Shown: positions 1-9,948, counted from the first letter of the stretch. The stretch: DNA of 64,000 bases from Petrolisthes cinctipes (GCA_033782935.1 JAWQEG010001444.1:1-64000), one strand, 5' to 3'. Notes: generated by a model not told the origin, from the letters alone. Made by a program: numbers and translations.

Positions 1-189
1 TCGTTTATGACAACAATATTAGATGGTTAGGTGTGTGTGTGTGTGTGTTTATTTATTTATTCTCGTAGTCACCTCTTCCGTGTCGCATATCCCGTCTGCT
101 TATTTAATTTTCGTGTTCATAGGTTCACGACTTTGGGAGATATCGTGATTACACACAGACACAAACGGAGGCACAAGTATAGATGTACA

Positions 190-900
190 GTATATAAATT
201 ATGTTAGGTAGATTATATAGATAGACAGTCATAGATTCCTTGGTACTGTCAATAGATAACTAGATATATTGACAGATGTAGAAAGAGAAGTGGAGATTGA
301 TAGATAGATAGAGATGGAGATAGTTGAATAGATAGAGAGAGAGGTGGAGATAGATAGATAGATAGAGACAGAAGTGAAGATAGATAAATAGATAGAGAGG
401 TGGAGATAGATAGATAGATAGAGAAAGAGACAGAGGTGGAGATAGATAGATAAAGAGAGACAAGTGGAGATAGATAGATAGATAAAGAGACAGAAGTGAA
501 GATAGATAGATAGAAAGAAACAGAGGTGGAGATAGATAGGCAGATAAAGAGAGACAGAAATGGAGAACGATAGATAGAGAGAGACAGAGGTGGAGATAGA
601 AAGATAGAGATAGAAGTGGAGATAGAGAGAGGGACAGAGGTGGAGATAAATAGATAGATAAAGAGAGATAGATAGATAGAAAGACAGAGACAGAGGTGGT
701 GATAGAAAGATAGAGAGACAGAGGTGGAGATAGATAGATAGATAGATAGACAGACAGAGGTGGAAATAGATAGATAGACAGAGACAGAGAGAGGTGGAGA
801 TAGATAGATAGAGAGAGAGACAGAGACAGAGGTAGAGATAAATAAATAGATAGATAGATAGGCACATAGAATTATAAGTACTGTAAATAAATAACTTGAT
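190..900. repeat. GATA-rich minisatellite
   Basis: Near-continuous GATA/GAGA tandem sequence. A higher-order unit of roughly 25-30 bases recurs more than a dozen times: a GATAGATAGATA run, then GAGACAGA, then GGTGGA or AGTGAA. All three minus frames stay open across it only because the repeat has no stops there; the resulting Ser/Leu/Tyr-rich peptides are not genes. Confidence 0.9.
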
Positions 901-1084
901 AAATAGATCAAGAGAGAAAGATAAATACAGCATTTCACCTTCCTTTCTCACTACACAACTTTTCTCTTCAACACTCAATGTCTCTCGTAAATATTGTTCA
1001 CTTCTCGTTCTGTCATTTTTCTTTCTTTCAATTTTTTTTATCTTGACCTTTCACTTTTTTTTTTTTTTCTGTGTGTCTTTGTTT

Positions 1085-1715
1085 CTTCCTATCTTTGTTT
1101 TCCTTCCTTCCTTCTTTCTTTCCCCCATTCTGTTTTGTTTTCTATCTTTTTCTTCTCGTCTTTCTCTTCTGTGTTTTTATATCTTCCTTCCTTCCATCCA
1201 TCCATCTACCCATCCTCTCTTTCCTTCCTTCCTTCCTTCTTTATTCATTCATTCATCCATACATACTCCCTTTCTTCCTTCATTCATTCATTCATTCATT
1301 CCTTCCTTCCTTCCTTCCTTCCTTCCTTCCATCCATCCATCCATCCATCTACCCATACTCTCTTTCCTTCCTTCCTTCCTTCCTTTATTCATTCATTCAT
1401 CCATCCATCCATCCTTCCTTCCTTCCTCCCTCCCTCCCTCCCTTTCCTTCCTTCCTTGCTTCATTCATTCATTCATACATCCTCCCTTTCTTCCTTCATT
1501 CATTCCTTCCTTCCTCCATCCTCCCTCCCTCCCTCCACTTCTTCCTTCCTTCCTTCATCCATCCATCTCTCCCTCCCTCCCTCCCTTCTTTTCTTCCTTC
1601 CTTCCTTCCTTCCTTCATCCATCCATCCATCCATCCATTCTCCCTCCCTCCCTTCCTCCTTTTCTTCCTTCCCTACATCCTTTTCTTCCCTCCTTCCCTC
1701 CCTTCCTTCCACCTC
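1085..1715. repeat. polypyrimidine tract of CCTT/CATT/CATC tetranucleotides
   Basis: About 630 bases of almost pure C+T (with some A) on the + strand, built from short blocks of CCTT, CATT, CATC and CCCT that replace one another. It is open in all three + frames (Ser/Phe/Pro/His-rich peptides) purely through composition. No gene signal was seen. Confidence 0.9.
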
Positions 1716-1809
1716 GTAATTAGAAGCTAGAAGCCTGGAGCCAGAAAGGCGAGAGAGAGACATACAGACGGACAGAATTTATGACGAGGAAGTAAAGAAA
1801 ATTGAGACA

Positions 1810-2232
1810 CCAGAAGAAAGGAAGGAGAGAAAAGAAAGGAAGATGGAAAGGAAATGAAAGACAGAGGAAGTGGAAGGGAGGAGAGGGAGAAAAGGGAGAA
1901 AAGGAAGATGGAAAGGAAGGATAAGGAGGAAGGGAGGAGAGGGAGAAAAGGAAGATGGAAAGGAAATGAAAGACAGAGGAAGTGGAAGGGAGTTAAGGGA
2001 AGGAAGGGAAGAAGAAATAGAAGAGAGGGAGAGAAGGGAAGGGAAGGAAGGATAAGGAAGAAGAAGGGAGGAGAGGGAGAGAGATGGGCAGGAAGGAAGG
2101 GAAGAAGAAGAAAGGGAAATGGAAAGGAGAAATATAAGGGAGGGAGAAAAGGGAAGGGAAGGGAGCCTTATTGAGGTAAGTGTTGTTAAGATATCAGGAA
2201 CAGATGTGAAGGGAGGGAGGTGAGGGTTTTAA

Positions 2233-2301
<69 letters not shown>

Positions 2302-2715
2302 ATGAATGAATGAAAGTAAAGCAGAATACAAAAGTTGGGAAAATAGAAAGGGAGGGAATGAGAGAAAGAAGAATTAAAGAGAAAGGAAAATAAAGAGGGA
2401 AGGAGGGAGGGAGAGAGAAAAGGAAAATAAAGAGAGAAGGATGGAGGGAGAGAGAGAAAGAAGAAATAAAAAAGAGAAGGATGGAAGGAGAGAGAGAGGA
2501 AGAAGAAATAAAAGAGAGAAGGATGGAAGGAGAGAGAGAGGAAGAAGAAATAAAAGAGAGAAGGAAGGAGGGGAAGAGAGAAAAAAGAATTAAAAGAGAA
2601 AGGAAAATAAAGAGGGAAGGATGGAGGGAGAGAGAGAAATAAATAAAGAGAGAAGAAGGGAGGGAGGGAGAGAGAGAAAGGAAACTAAAAGAGAGAAGGA
2701 AGGAGAGAGAGGACA
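1810..2715. repeat. polypurine tract with (GA)n core
   Basis: About 900 bases of nearly pure purine on the + strand (GGAA, GAAAGG, GGGAGA blocks), with an uninterrupted (GA)n core at about 2235-2298. A longer unit with an AAGGATGGAGGGAGAGAG core recurs several times between about 2390 and 2640. It follows directly on the polypyrimidine tract, so strand purine bias flips at about 1720-1800. Confidence 0.9.
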
Positions 2716-2834
2716 AACACACTTTACTTAGAATTATTACACACTGCATGAAAACCAAGCAACAGACCCAAGTTTATATAATTATTTAGTCCATATATAT
2801 AATTATAACGATTAACATAGCCGTAGTGGGAAGG

Positions 2835-2963
2835 GAACCAAATTATAAATAGGGATAGATAGATGGATATATATAGGTAGATAGTTAGATATGGATAGAT
2901 AGATAGATAGATATGGATAGATAGATAGATATGGATAGAGATATGGATAGATAGATAGATATG

Positions 2964-3007
<44 letters not shown>

Positions 3008-3540
3008 TGGATAGATAGATAGATAGTTAGATATGGATAGATAGATAGATAAATAGATATGGATAGATAGATAGATATGGATAGATAGATAGATATGGAT
3101 AGATAGATAGATATGGATAGATAGATAGATATGGATAGATAGATAGATATGGATAGATAGATAGATATGGATAGATAGATAGATAGATAGATATGGATAG
3201 AGATATGGATAGATAGATAGATATGGATAGATAGATAGATATGGATAGATAGATAGATATGGATAGATAGATAGATATGGATAGATAGATAGATATGGAT
3301 AGATAGATAGATGGATAGATAGATAGATATGGATAGATAGATAGATGGATAGATATAGGTAGATAGATAGGGATAGATAGATAGATAGATAAATATGGAT
3401 AGATAGATAGATATGGATAAATAGATAGATAGATATAGATAGATAGATATGAATAGATAGCTAGATTGATATGGATAGATAGATAGCTATATATGGATAG
3501 ATAGACAGATAGATAGATAGATATAGATAGATAGGTGTGG
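2835..3540. repeat. GATA satellite with 16-base higher-order unit
   Basis: Long GATA array in which a unit of ATG followed by GATAGATAGATA (about 16 bases) dominates, with occasional longer pure GATA runs and TTAGATATG variants. It ends shortly before 3540. 2716-2834 is ordinary AT-rich sequence with no feature seen. Confidence 0.9.
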
Positions 3541-3634
3541 ATGTGAGGTGGGATATTTTGAAGGGGAGAATCTCTTTTTTTTTTTGGGGGGGGGTCATTA
3601 TTTCTGTTGTTGCCACCTTTACCAAGTCAGGCTC

Positions 3635-3640
<6 letters not shown>

Positions 3641-3692
<52 letters not shown>
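3641..3692. repeat. (GT)n microsatellite
   Basis: Twenty-six uninterrupted TG dinucleotides. The 100 bases before it include a T run and a G run around 3575-3595. Confidence 0.95.
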
Positions 3693-3693
<1 letters not shown>

Positions 3694-4350
3694 TTATTAT
3701 CCAAACTACGGAAAGGGAAAAGAGAGAGGAAGGGAGGAGAATGTGAGTGAGTGAGAAAGGGAGGGAGGAGAGAAAAGAGAAGAGAAGAGAGGAGAGTGAT
3801 GAAAGGAGGGGGAGAGAGATGGATGGAGGAGTGAGTATGAGAGAGGGAGTGAAGAGGGAGAGGGGGGATAGATGGAAGAGAGTGTGAGGGAGAGAGTAGA
3901 GAGAGCGATAGATGAAAGAGAGTGTGTGATGGAGGAAGGGAGAGAGGGGAGAGTGTGAGGGAGAGGGGGAGAGGGAGGTTAGCACAGGTCACTGGCCTTG
4001 GAAATATTCTTATCCCTTAAGTTTACCTTGATACGAAAACAAGGCAAGAAGGAAGGGAGAAAGGGAGAGAGGAGGGAAATGAGAAGGGAGGTGGAGAGAA
4101 CCGAAGGAGGGAGGAGTGTGTAGAAGGGAAGAAGAGGCGATAAATGAAGAGGTGAGAAGGAGAGAGAAGTGAAGGACGGAAGAAGAGGCGATAAATGGAG
4201 AGGTGAGAAGGAGGAGGAGGAGGAGGAGTTGTAGGAGTGTGAAGAAGAGAAGAATAGGCGATAAATGGAGAGGTGAGAAGGAGGAGAGAGAAGTGGAGGA
4301 GGGAGTAGTGTGAAGAAGGGAAGAAGAGGTGGGAAGGAGAAAAGAAGGGA
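3693..4350. repeat. second polypurine block with ~60-base tandem unit
   Basis: Purine-rich (GGGAGA, GAGAGTG) sequence. From about 4128 to 4310 a unit of about 60 bases that contains GAGGCGATAAATGGAGAGG is repeated three times with small changes. Only 3980-4040 has mixed composition. No coding signal seen. Confidence 0.8.
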
Positions 4351-4376
4351 GGTTACTTGACACTTACTTATTGTTG

Positions 4377-4378
<2 letters not shown>

Positions 4379-4412
<34 letters not shown>

Positions 4413-4463
4413 GAACAGGCGTGTAAGACGAGCTACTGGCAGAACACGTCTAATTAATGTTAT

Positions 4464-4498
<35 letters not shown>

Positions 4499-4679
4499 CA
4501 AGGCGAGGAGGACACACACACACTCTTTTCAAGGCGAGGAGGACACACACACACACACACTCTTTTCAAGGCGAGGAGAACACACACACACACACACACA
4601 CACTCTTTTCAAGGCGAGAACACACACACACACGTTTACAGGCGAAGAGAACACACACACACACGTTTCAAGGCGAGGA

Positions 4680-4730
<51 letters not shown>

Positions 4731-4735
4731 CTTAA
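4379..4735. repeat. (CA)n arrays and a CA-spaced minisatellite
   Basis: (CA)n at 4379-4412 and 4463-4492, then a minisatellite in which a conserved core, TCTTTTCAAGGCGAGGAGGA or a shortened form, is repeated about six times (4491-4682) with CA runs of different length between cores. It closes with a CA run of about 45 bases at 4682-4727. Open frames reading His-Thr repeats are artefacts. Confidence 0.9.
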
Positions 4736-5025
4736 AGGTCTGGACTCCTCTTGGTAAATTTACGGTCATCTGATTCCACCAAACTATTGCCAGGAAAACG
4801 ACTAGGGGATCTGTCTCATGGCACAGTAGGTATTGGCAGGAATCAGTAGCCATTCACTTTCCTTTACAGAAACCGGGTACAGGGTTGGTGAATTTGGAGC
4901 AACTGATTCTTCCATATTATTCCAAGCTACAGGCCACCAATATTTTTGTGAATATGGTCCTGTTTTCTGACGTAATTATTATATGCTTTGAAGGAACCAA
5001 CAAGTATATTATTACTCCCTTTAAT
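4736..5025. mobile_element. two degenerate TTAA fold-back MITE copies
   Basis: Two neighbouring copies of the TTAA-flanked fold-back family seen throughout this window. The left copy (about 4736-4870) has CTGATTCCACCAAACTATTG and, inverted, GGCAGGAATCAG. The right copy (about 4880-5025) has CTGATTCTTCCATATTATTCC and ends in CCCTTTAA. Both have diverged from the better copies at 14650 and 17079. 5031-5400 is AT-rich, with T and C+T runs near 5221-5253, and holds nothing else I can support. Confidence 0.55.
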
Positions 5026-5403
5026 TATATATGGAATGACCTACCCCCCTACTTAAAAAAAATATGTACCGTATATATATATAATGGATATAATGTGTGT
5101 CCTTGTGATAATGAAAAATATATATAATGAAAAATAATAAAAATGTCGTTCGGTTTCAGAAAAAAATAAATAAAAAGTATTGTAACTCCTCTATGGATAA
5201 TTTTAGTTTATTTCAGTATTCTTTTTTTTTTTTCTTTTCTTTTCTTTTTTTTTTGCCTACTGTACATAAACACTTTTTCCCTGGCTGTACATTGTATGCA
5301 ATTAATTAACAGTAGGAAAAGGTGTGTGTACTGATATCAGTGCCTATAATTAACCAACTGTATGATATGGTGCTAATTATACCATCCCCTCCCTGCCTTT
5401 CAG

Positions 5404-5455
5404 ATGTGATGATAAAATGAGCTGGTAGGCGACGTGTGGAAACCCTCAAGCCAAG
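5404..5455 (+). other. possible non-coding 5' exon
   Basis: A 52-base segment preceded by a pyrimidine tract and CAG (5385-5403) and followed by a strong donor, AAG|GTGAGAG, at 5456. It has stops in all three frames, so it could only be untranslated. It would suit splicing to the acceptor at 6748, just ahead of the guanylate cyclase first coding exon. Support is splice-site form and position only. Confidence 0.25.
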
Positions 5456-5463
5456 GTGAGAGA

Positions 5464-5584
5464 TACGAGCTTAAAAAATTATATCCCGAATGTAAACAAA
5501 GACTATGACAGTATACGAGCTTAAAACTTTTCCCGAATGTAAACAAAAAGTATGACGGTAGGCTATACGAGCTTAAAATCTTTC
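5464..5584. repeat. 51-base tandem repeat, 2.4 copies
   Basis: Unit starts TACGAGCTTAAAA and contains CCCGAATGTAAACAAA followed by TATGAC. Copies begin at about 5465, 5514 and 5565; the third is cut short where the hairpin elements begin. Confidence 0.8.
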
Positions 5585-5613
5585 CAAATAGATATAAATA
5601 GCAGGGCTAATAG

Positions 5614-5807
5614 GTATAGCCGTGGCTGATAGTGGTGGACCAGGGTCCAGGAGTGTTGGAGAGCAACTGAACAGAGTTCGTACAAGTGAATTTTCCAAAC
5701 CATTCTCAACGTTGAGAGAGGGTTAGAAGACTCACTTTTTCGAATTCTGTTCAGTTGCTTTCCAACACTCGTGGACCCTGGTCCACTACTATCACCCATG
5801 GCTGTAC
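5614..5807. mobile_element. hairpin MITE, module I
   Basis: Long imperfect inverted repeat with arms of about 75 bases. The left arm contains GTGGACCAGGGTCCAGGAGT; the right arm has the complement near 5760-5785. Outer ends are GTATAGCC and GGCTGTAC, fitting a TA-inserted element whose termini read CAGCC. Its right GTAC (5804-5807) is also the left end of the next module. No coding capacity. Confidence 0.75.
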
Positions 5808-5966
5808 ACTCGCAATCCAAAATTTGTATCCAGGTTTTGTTGGAGTTTCGAATCATTTGACATAGTAGTGAACCAATTACAATGCTTATCCTGTTTCATA
5901 TGTGCTTGAGCTCGCTCACTACTATGTCAAATGATTCGAAACTTCAACATGACATTGCGAGTGTAC
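5804..5966. mobile_element. hairpin MITE, module II (CACTCGCAAT family)
   Basis: Ends GTACACTCGCAAT and ATTGCGAGTGTAC. The inner arms, containing CGAATCATTTGACATAGTAG and its complement, are well matched, but the right arm lacks about 18 bases (TTTGTATCCAGG region) present in the left. The same family occurs in the opposite orientation at 8787-8959. It shares GTAC with modules I and III. Confidence 0.8.
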
Positions 5967-6066
5967 AGTTGCCGGCACACATAACTGGTACGGTCAGTGT
6001 TGTTGTTGTCAGTCCTTGTGTAACTCCTGCCTGTACCGTACCAGTTATAAGTGTTGGCAACTGTAC
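5963..6066. mobile_element. hairpin MITE, module III (CAGTTGCC family)
   Basis: A 104-base hairpin with ends GTACAGTTGCC and GGCAACTGTAC and arms of about 34 bases, including ATAACTGGTACGG and its complement. It begins in the same GTAC that ends module II. A related solo copy lies at 15271-15356. Confidence 0.8.
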
Positions 6067-6208
6067 GGTATCATTTTTTAGGTGTGGGTTTACATACAAT
6101 AACTAAGGAGAGAGATAGTCCACTTGTACTGTACTAGAAAGTGAAAAAATAATGGAAAGCAATTGATTCTTCCCTACAATTCCACAAAACAGGCCCTTGC
6201 TCGTATAA

Positions 6209-6211
<3 letters not shown>

Positions 6212-6264
<53 letters not shown>

Positions 6265-6480
6265 AGTTATGTGTGTGTGTGTGTGTGTGAGTGAGGTGGT
6301 GTAGGCTAGCGTAACAGGCAGTGGGTTAGAGTGCTATATTTAACAGGTTTATCAGGCGGGAAGGATACTGTGGTGTTGATAAGACAATTAGCCACAGCAG
6401 TACTCCCACACGATACAGTATACACTTCTCTAAATAACTACACCAAGGTAACCAAAAATAGGGGTGTTTTATCTGTATAT

Positions 6481-6517
<37 letters not shown>
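6212..6517. repeat. (AGT)n and (GT)n microsatellites
   Basis: About 17 AGT triplets at 6212-6263, a short GT run at 6271-6289, and (TG)n at 6484-6517. A lone left half of the TTAA fold-back family lies just before, at about 6155-6200. Between 6518 and 6748 I see nothing else. Confidence 0.9.
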
Positions 6518-6518
<1 letters not shown>

Positions 6519-6748
6519 ACAAATATCTTCTAATTTACTACAAGCAGCTAGGCTACTCACTATTCAAAATAATCACATCTTATGAGAACGTGATAAAATT
6601 TTTAGTCAACAGTTTGGTTTGTTTGTGGGCCGGGTGAGCCAAAGGGGTACTCCATTAGTCCAGCTTTCAAATCCTGCCTTTTAACTCTCAGGTCCGGCCA
6701 CTACATATGTGTATTGAAACTTTATGTCCTTTTGTTGTTTGTGTGCAG

Positions 6749-7144
6749 CAGGCGAGAGAGGTGATGTGGGCGCAGGGGCGGTGCTGGTGGGGATGGGACG
6801 GCGGGGGAGAAGAGGACGAAGAGAAGAACAAGAAAAAGGAACAGATACCTGAAGAAAATGATGCACCACACAACAACAACAACCCTTTACTAGGAAGACA
6901 GACAACATATCAACAACAACAACAAAAAACAGCCATCTCCTCCCAACTACCAAACCATAGCTACATTTGTCCTCCACCGTCTTCTCCACAACACTTCGAC
7001 AACCACTCATCACGGTTCCTCGACATGCAAGACAACAACAACACCAACACCACCTGTTTTTCTCGGCCTCGCAAAAAACAACAACAAGCCACCAACACCA
7101 TCTACCGACCTAAATTTGGCCCCAAAAATTGGTGGTTAGCGGGA
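6749..7144 (+). other. 5' leader or N-terminal extension of the Gyc76C exon
   Basis: Begins after a plausible acceptor (T-rich tract, TGTGTGCAG at 6748) and stays open in the frame of exon 1 all the way to the signal peptide. In-frame ATGs at 6764 and 7025 would add 127 or 40 residues, rich in Asn and Gln (CAA/AAC runs) with a basic patch. Such a polar extension before a secretory signal is unusual, so I treat this as untranslated leader and start the protein at 7145. The open frame is real, and a longer product cannot be excluded. Confidence 0.5.
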
Positions 7145-7357
7145 ATGACGACGGTGCTAATCCTGGTTCTGTGTGGTGCGGTTGTCCCGGTTCGAGCCCA
7201 GGAAATTGACACGACGGAAGCCCCAACAGAAGCACCAACAACATCATCAGACCTTGTGACCACCACGACGCTATTGCCGGCCATCTACAGGGAGGATTTG
7301 GCGGGGAGACGAGAGAATAAAGGCTGTGACATGGTGCACGAGTGGCCCATTTTGGAG
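7145..7357 (+). CDS. Gyc76C: Gyc76C exon 1: signal peptide and Thr-rich linker
   Basis: Residues 1-71. ATG 7145 gives a textbook secretory signal (MTTVLILVLCGAVVPVRA, likely cleavage before QE), with G at -3. Then comes a Thr/Pro/Ser-rich stretch, about 22-45, that is probably O-glycosylated, and a Cys at 61. Ends in phase 0 at donor GAG|GTGAGA. In-frame upstream ATGs at 7025 and 6764 are alternatives. Confidence 0.85.
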
Positions 7358-7905
7358 GTGAGATACGAACCTAAAATATCTAATTGTAAATAAAGCATGT
7401 TGTTATTGTTCTGGTACGGGACATCCATGCAAGGTCAGTCAGTAGTCCTGCATCAAGTATGTCAATTTGATTCATTAAGTAATTTTTTGGGTGAATTTTA
7501 TGGGTCAGTGTTATTGTTTAAGTGACACAGGAATGGCTGTATATTATAGCTTAGTATCTTTTTATCTTTTCGAAACTCGGTGCATTGGAAGGTGTTGCAG
7601 GACTGTTGGAAGTGACTGTATATATGTATCCCCAACACATAAATATTATAGGTAAAAAAAAGATGTTATAAGGAAGGATATCATGCCATCCTTTCCTCCT
7701 TCCTTTTTTCCCTCTCCCACCTTCCCTCCATTCTTCACACCATTCTTCTCTTTCTTCCCACCCCTCTTCCTTCCTTCTCTCTCCCACCCACTCCTCCTCT
7801 CTTGCCCTCCCTTCCTATCTCCTTCTTCCACCCACCCTTCCTTCCCTTCCTTCATTTTTCCCACCCTCACTCTCTTTCTTCCCATCCCTCCTGCGCCTCC
7901 CTCAG

Positions 7906-8060
7906 GACACGAACAAGACCCTCCTGGTGGGGTTCCTGCCGACTCGAAGGGGCGTGAGGACAGAACGCCTCGGCCTCAAGCTGCCAGGGGCTTTCACCTA
8001 CGCCGTCGATGTCATCAACAATAGCACACTACTGCCGGAGGGATACAAGCTCAGGTTCAA

Positions 8061-8061
<1 letters not shown>
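7906..8061 (+). CDS. Gyc76C: Gyc76C exon 2: start of ligand-binding domain
   Basis: Residues 72-123, phase 0 at both ends. VGFLPT starts the first strand of the ANF-receptor fold; LPGAFTYAVDVINN matches the family helix. Sequons NKT (74) and NST (110). Acceptor CCTCCCTCAG. The donor GTGAGA runs straight into a (GA)n microsatellite of about 60 bases. Confidence 0.92.

Positions 8062-8151
<90 letters not shown>
8062..8151. repeat. (GA)n-(GT)n microsatellite fused to the exon 2 donor
   Basis: The donor GTGAGA opens a GAGAGA array to about 8122, followed by (GT)n to 8151, so the 5' splice site is itself the first unit of the repeat. Confidence 0.95.
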
Positions 8152-8153
<2 letters not shown>

Positions 8154-8407
8154 GCCTATAGGATACGAGTGTTGGAGTGCACGTGACAGACAGAAGGGAA
8201 TCAAGTGCCCTGAGGAAACATTACTCTCGAAAGAAGTAAAAATGTGAGATTCTCGAGGTTCGTTCATCATGTTTGCAGTAACTGGATTGTGCAGATTATT
8301 CTCCAAATACTTACAACACTGTCTCGCCAATGATTTTTCCTTGTGGTAATTTTGCATATAATATTCGTGTGTGTGTGTGTTTCATGTGTCGGCAACTGCA
8401 CTGCACT

Positions 8408-8627
8408 GTACACTCGGATACCACAGTCCCTAGCCCACCTGAGTCGAAGCCCGAGATCTGAAGCCGGGAGTTTCTGGACGACAGCCCACCCAAACCATCA
8501 CAAGGCTACACACACACACATTTCGAACCAATGGAGGCTTTGGGTGGGCTGTCGTCCAGAAACCACCTGCTTCAGATCTCGGGCTTCGACTCAGGTGGGC
8601 TATAGGGACTGTGGTATCCGAGTGTAC
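8408..8627. mobile_element. hairpin MITE, module IV (CACTCGGATACC family)
   Basis: The best-preserved hairpin here: two arms of about 88-90 bases, nearly identical as reverse complements, around a loop of about 40 bases that contains a CA run. Ends GTACACTCGGATACC and GGTATCCGAGTGTAC. High arm identity suggests recent origin or arm correction. Its right GTAC is the left GTAC of module V. Confidence 0.88.
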
Positions 8628-8790
8628 AGTCACGAGCACTAATAAGTATTCAGGTGTGCTTCGAATACCTAGAGACAGTAATTAAATTAATGCACAACAA
8701 GATCTCCATTGGAATTAGTTCGTTGGTGAATTGGTGGACTGTTCAAAACTTTAACCAAAGCTGTATACTTATTAGTGCTCGTGACTGTAC
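8624..8790. mobile_element. hairpin MITE, module V (CAGTCACGAGC family)
   Basis: Ends GTACAGTCACGAGC and GCTCGTGACTGTAC; 26-base perfect terminal arms (including ACTAATAAGTAT) around an AT-rich centre. It shares GTAC with modules IV and VI. Confidence 0.82.
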
Positions 8791-8959
8791 ACTCGCAATC
8801 CAAAATATGTATCCAGGCCTGTTTCGAATAGCCTGATCGAGTATTAAGAGAGCTCAAGCAAATATCAAACAGGATAAGAGTTGTAATTGGTTCACTAGTA
8901 AGTCAAATGATTCGAAACTTCAACAAGACCTGGATACAAATTTTGGATTGCGAGTGTAC
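8787..8959. mobile_element. hairpin MITE, module VI (CACTCGCAAT family)
   Basis: Ends GTACACTCGCAATCC and GGATTGCGAGTGTAC; terminal arms of about 33 bases. Its interior matches module II (5804-5966) in reverse orientation, including CAAACAGGATAAG and GTAATTGGTTCACTA, which defines a family of at least two copies. Exon 3 begins 63 bases further on. Confidence 0.85.
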
Positions 8960-9021
8960 GTATAGCAACCATGCCAAAGTTCAACATGCCCTTAATTAAT
9001 CCAACACACATACACACACAG

Positions 9022-9171
9022 TGGCAGGACACCGAGGGAAGCGAGGCCCTGGGCAGCAAATACATGGTGGACTTGCTGTGTGAGAACGTGTCTGCCATCT
9101 TCGGTCCTGAACACACCTGCTACGTTGAAGGCACCGTCGCTGAGGGCACCAATCTTCCCATGCTGTCATAC
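9022..9171 (+). CDS. Gyc76C: Gyc76C exon 3: ligand-binding domain
   Basis: Residues 124-173, phase 0. Contains the WxDTEG strand, a helix ending in LLCENVSAIFGPE, the conserved CYVEGTVAE segment and the start of the LSYGC motif. Cys 143 and Cys 156 are likely disulphide partners. The acceptor lies in a CA-rich tract (CACACACAG) rather than a pyrimidine tract. Donor TAC|GTGAGT. Confidence 0.93.
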
Positions 9172-9245
9172 GTGAGTTGAGAATTAAATTGCTTGATGGG
9201 TTTGTTTTTATTATTGCCCTTATTTTCTCTGTGTTTATTTTATTT

Positions 9246-9276
<31 letters not shown>

Positions 9277-9520
9277 TTATTATTATATATATTTATTTAT
9301 TTATATTGATGTGGTTGATTTGATTCTAACCTCTTTTTCTCTGGGTTTGTTTATTTTTTTCTTTACTCCCCTTTTCTCGTTTTATTTCAGACGTGAGTTG
9401 ATTGATTGAATGATTGATTCTTTCCCTTATTTTCGTTTTGATTCTGAGATGAATTGATTTTTGCTCGTTTTGTTTCTGACGATTGTATACATTGAAAATA
9501 TGAAACAAATAAAGATACAC

Positions 9521-9586
<66 letters not shown>

Positions 9587-9948
9587 GATATGTGGAGAAA
9601 GTTTTAGGGGGTAATAAAAGAAATTGTGGGTGGATGGAGACGAACAAATAAGGAGTGATGAGAATGAAATTGCTGAGAGAAAGGGAACGGAGGAGGAAGT
9701 GGGAGGAAAGAAGGAAGGAAGGAAGGACGAGAAAGTAAAAGGAAGGAAGAAAGGAGGAGAAAAGTAAAAGGAAGGAAGGAAGGAGGAGAAAAGTAAAAGG
9801 AAGGAAGAAAGGAGGAGAAAAGTAAAAGGAAGGAAGGAGGAGAAAAGTAAAAGGAAGGAAGGAAGAAAGGAGAAATGTAAAAGGAAGGAAGAAAGGAGGG
9901 AAGGAAGGAGGAGAAAAGTAAAAGGAAGGAAGGAAGAGAAAGCCTATT

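Noticed and set aside
229..978. Long minus-strand open frames rich in Ser, Leu, Ile and Tyr
   Set aside because: They are translations of GATA/GAGA repeats in all three frames; there is no start context, domain or splice logic.
896..1730. Three overlapping + strand open frames of over 200 codons
   Set aside because: Polypyrimidine repeat with no stops in any frame; the peptide is only Ser/Phe/Pro/His repeats.
2835..3540. Regular repeat-spacer look of a CRISPR array
   Set aside because: Spacers are themselves GATA units; this is a eukaryotic satellite.
4357..4773. Open frame encoding His-Thr repeats
   Set aside because: Pure CA microsatellite translation.
5563..6106. Short open frames on both strands
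   Set aside because: They are readings through hairpin MITE arms.
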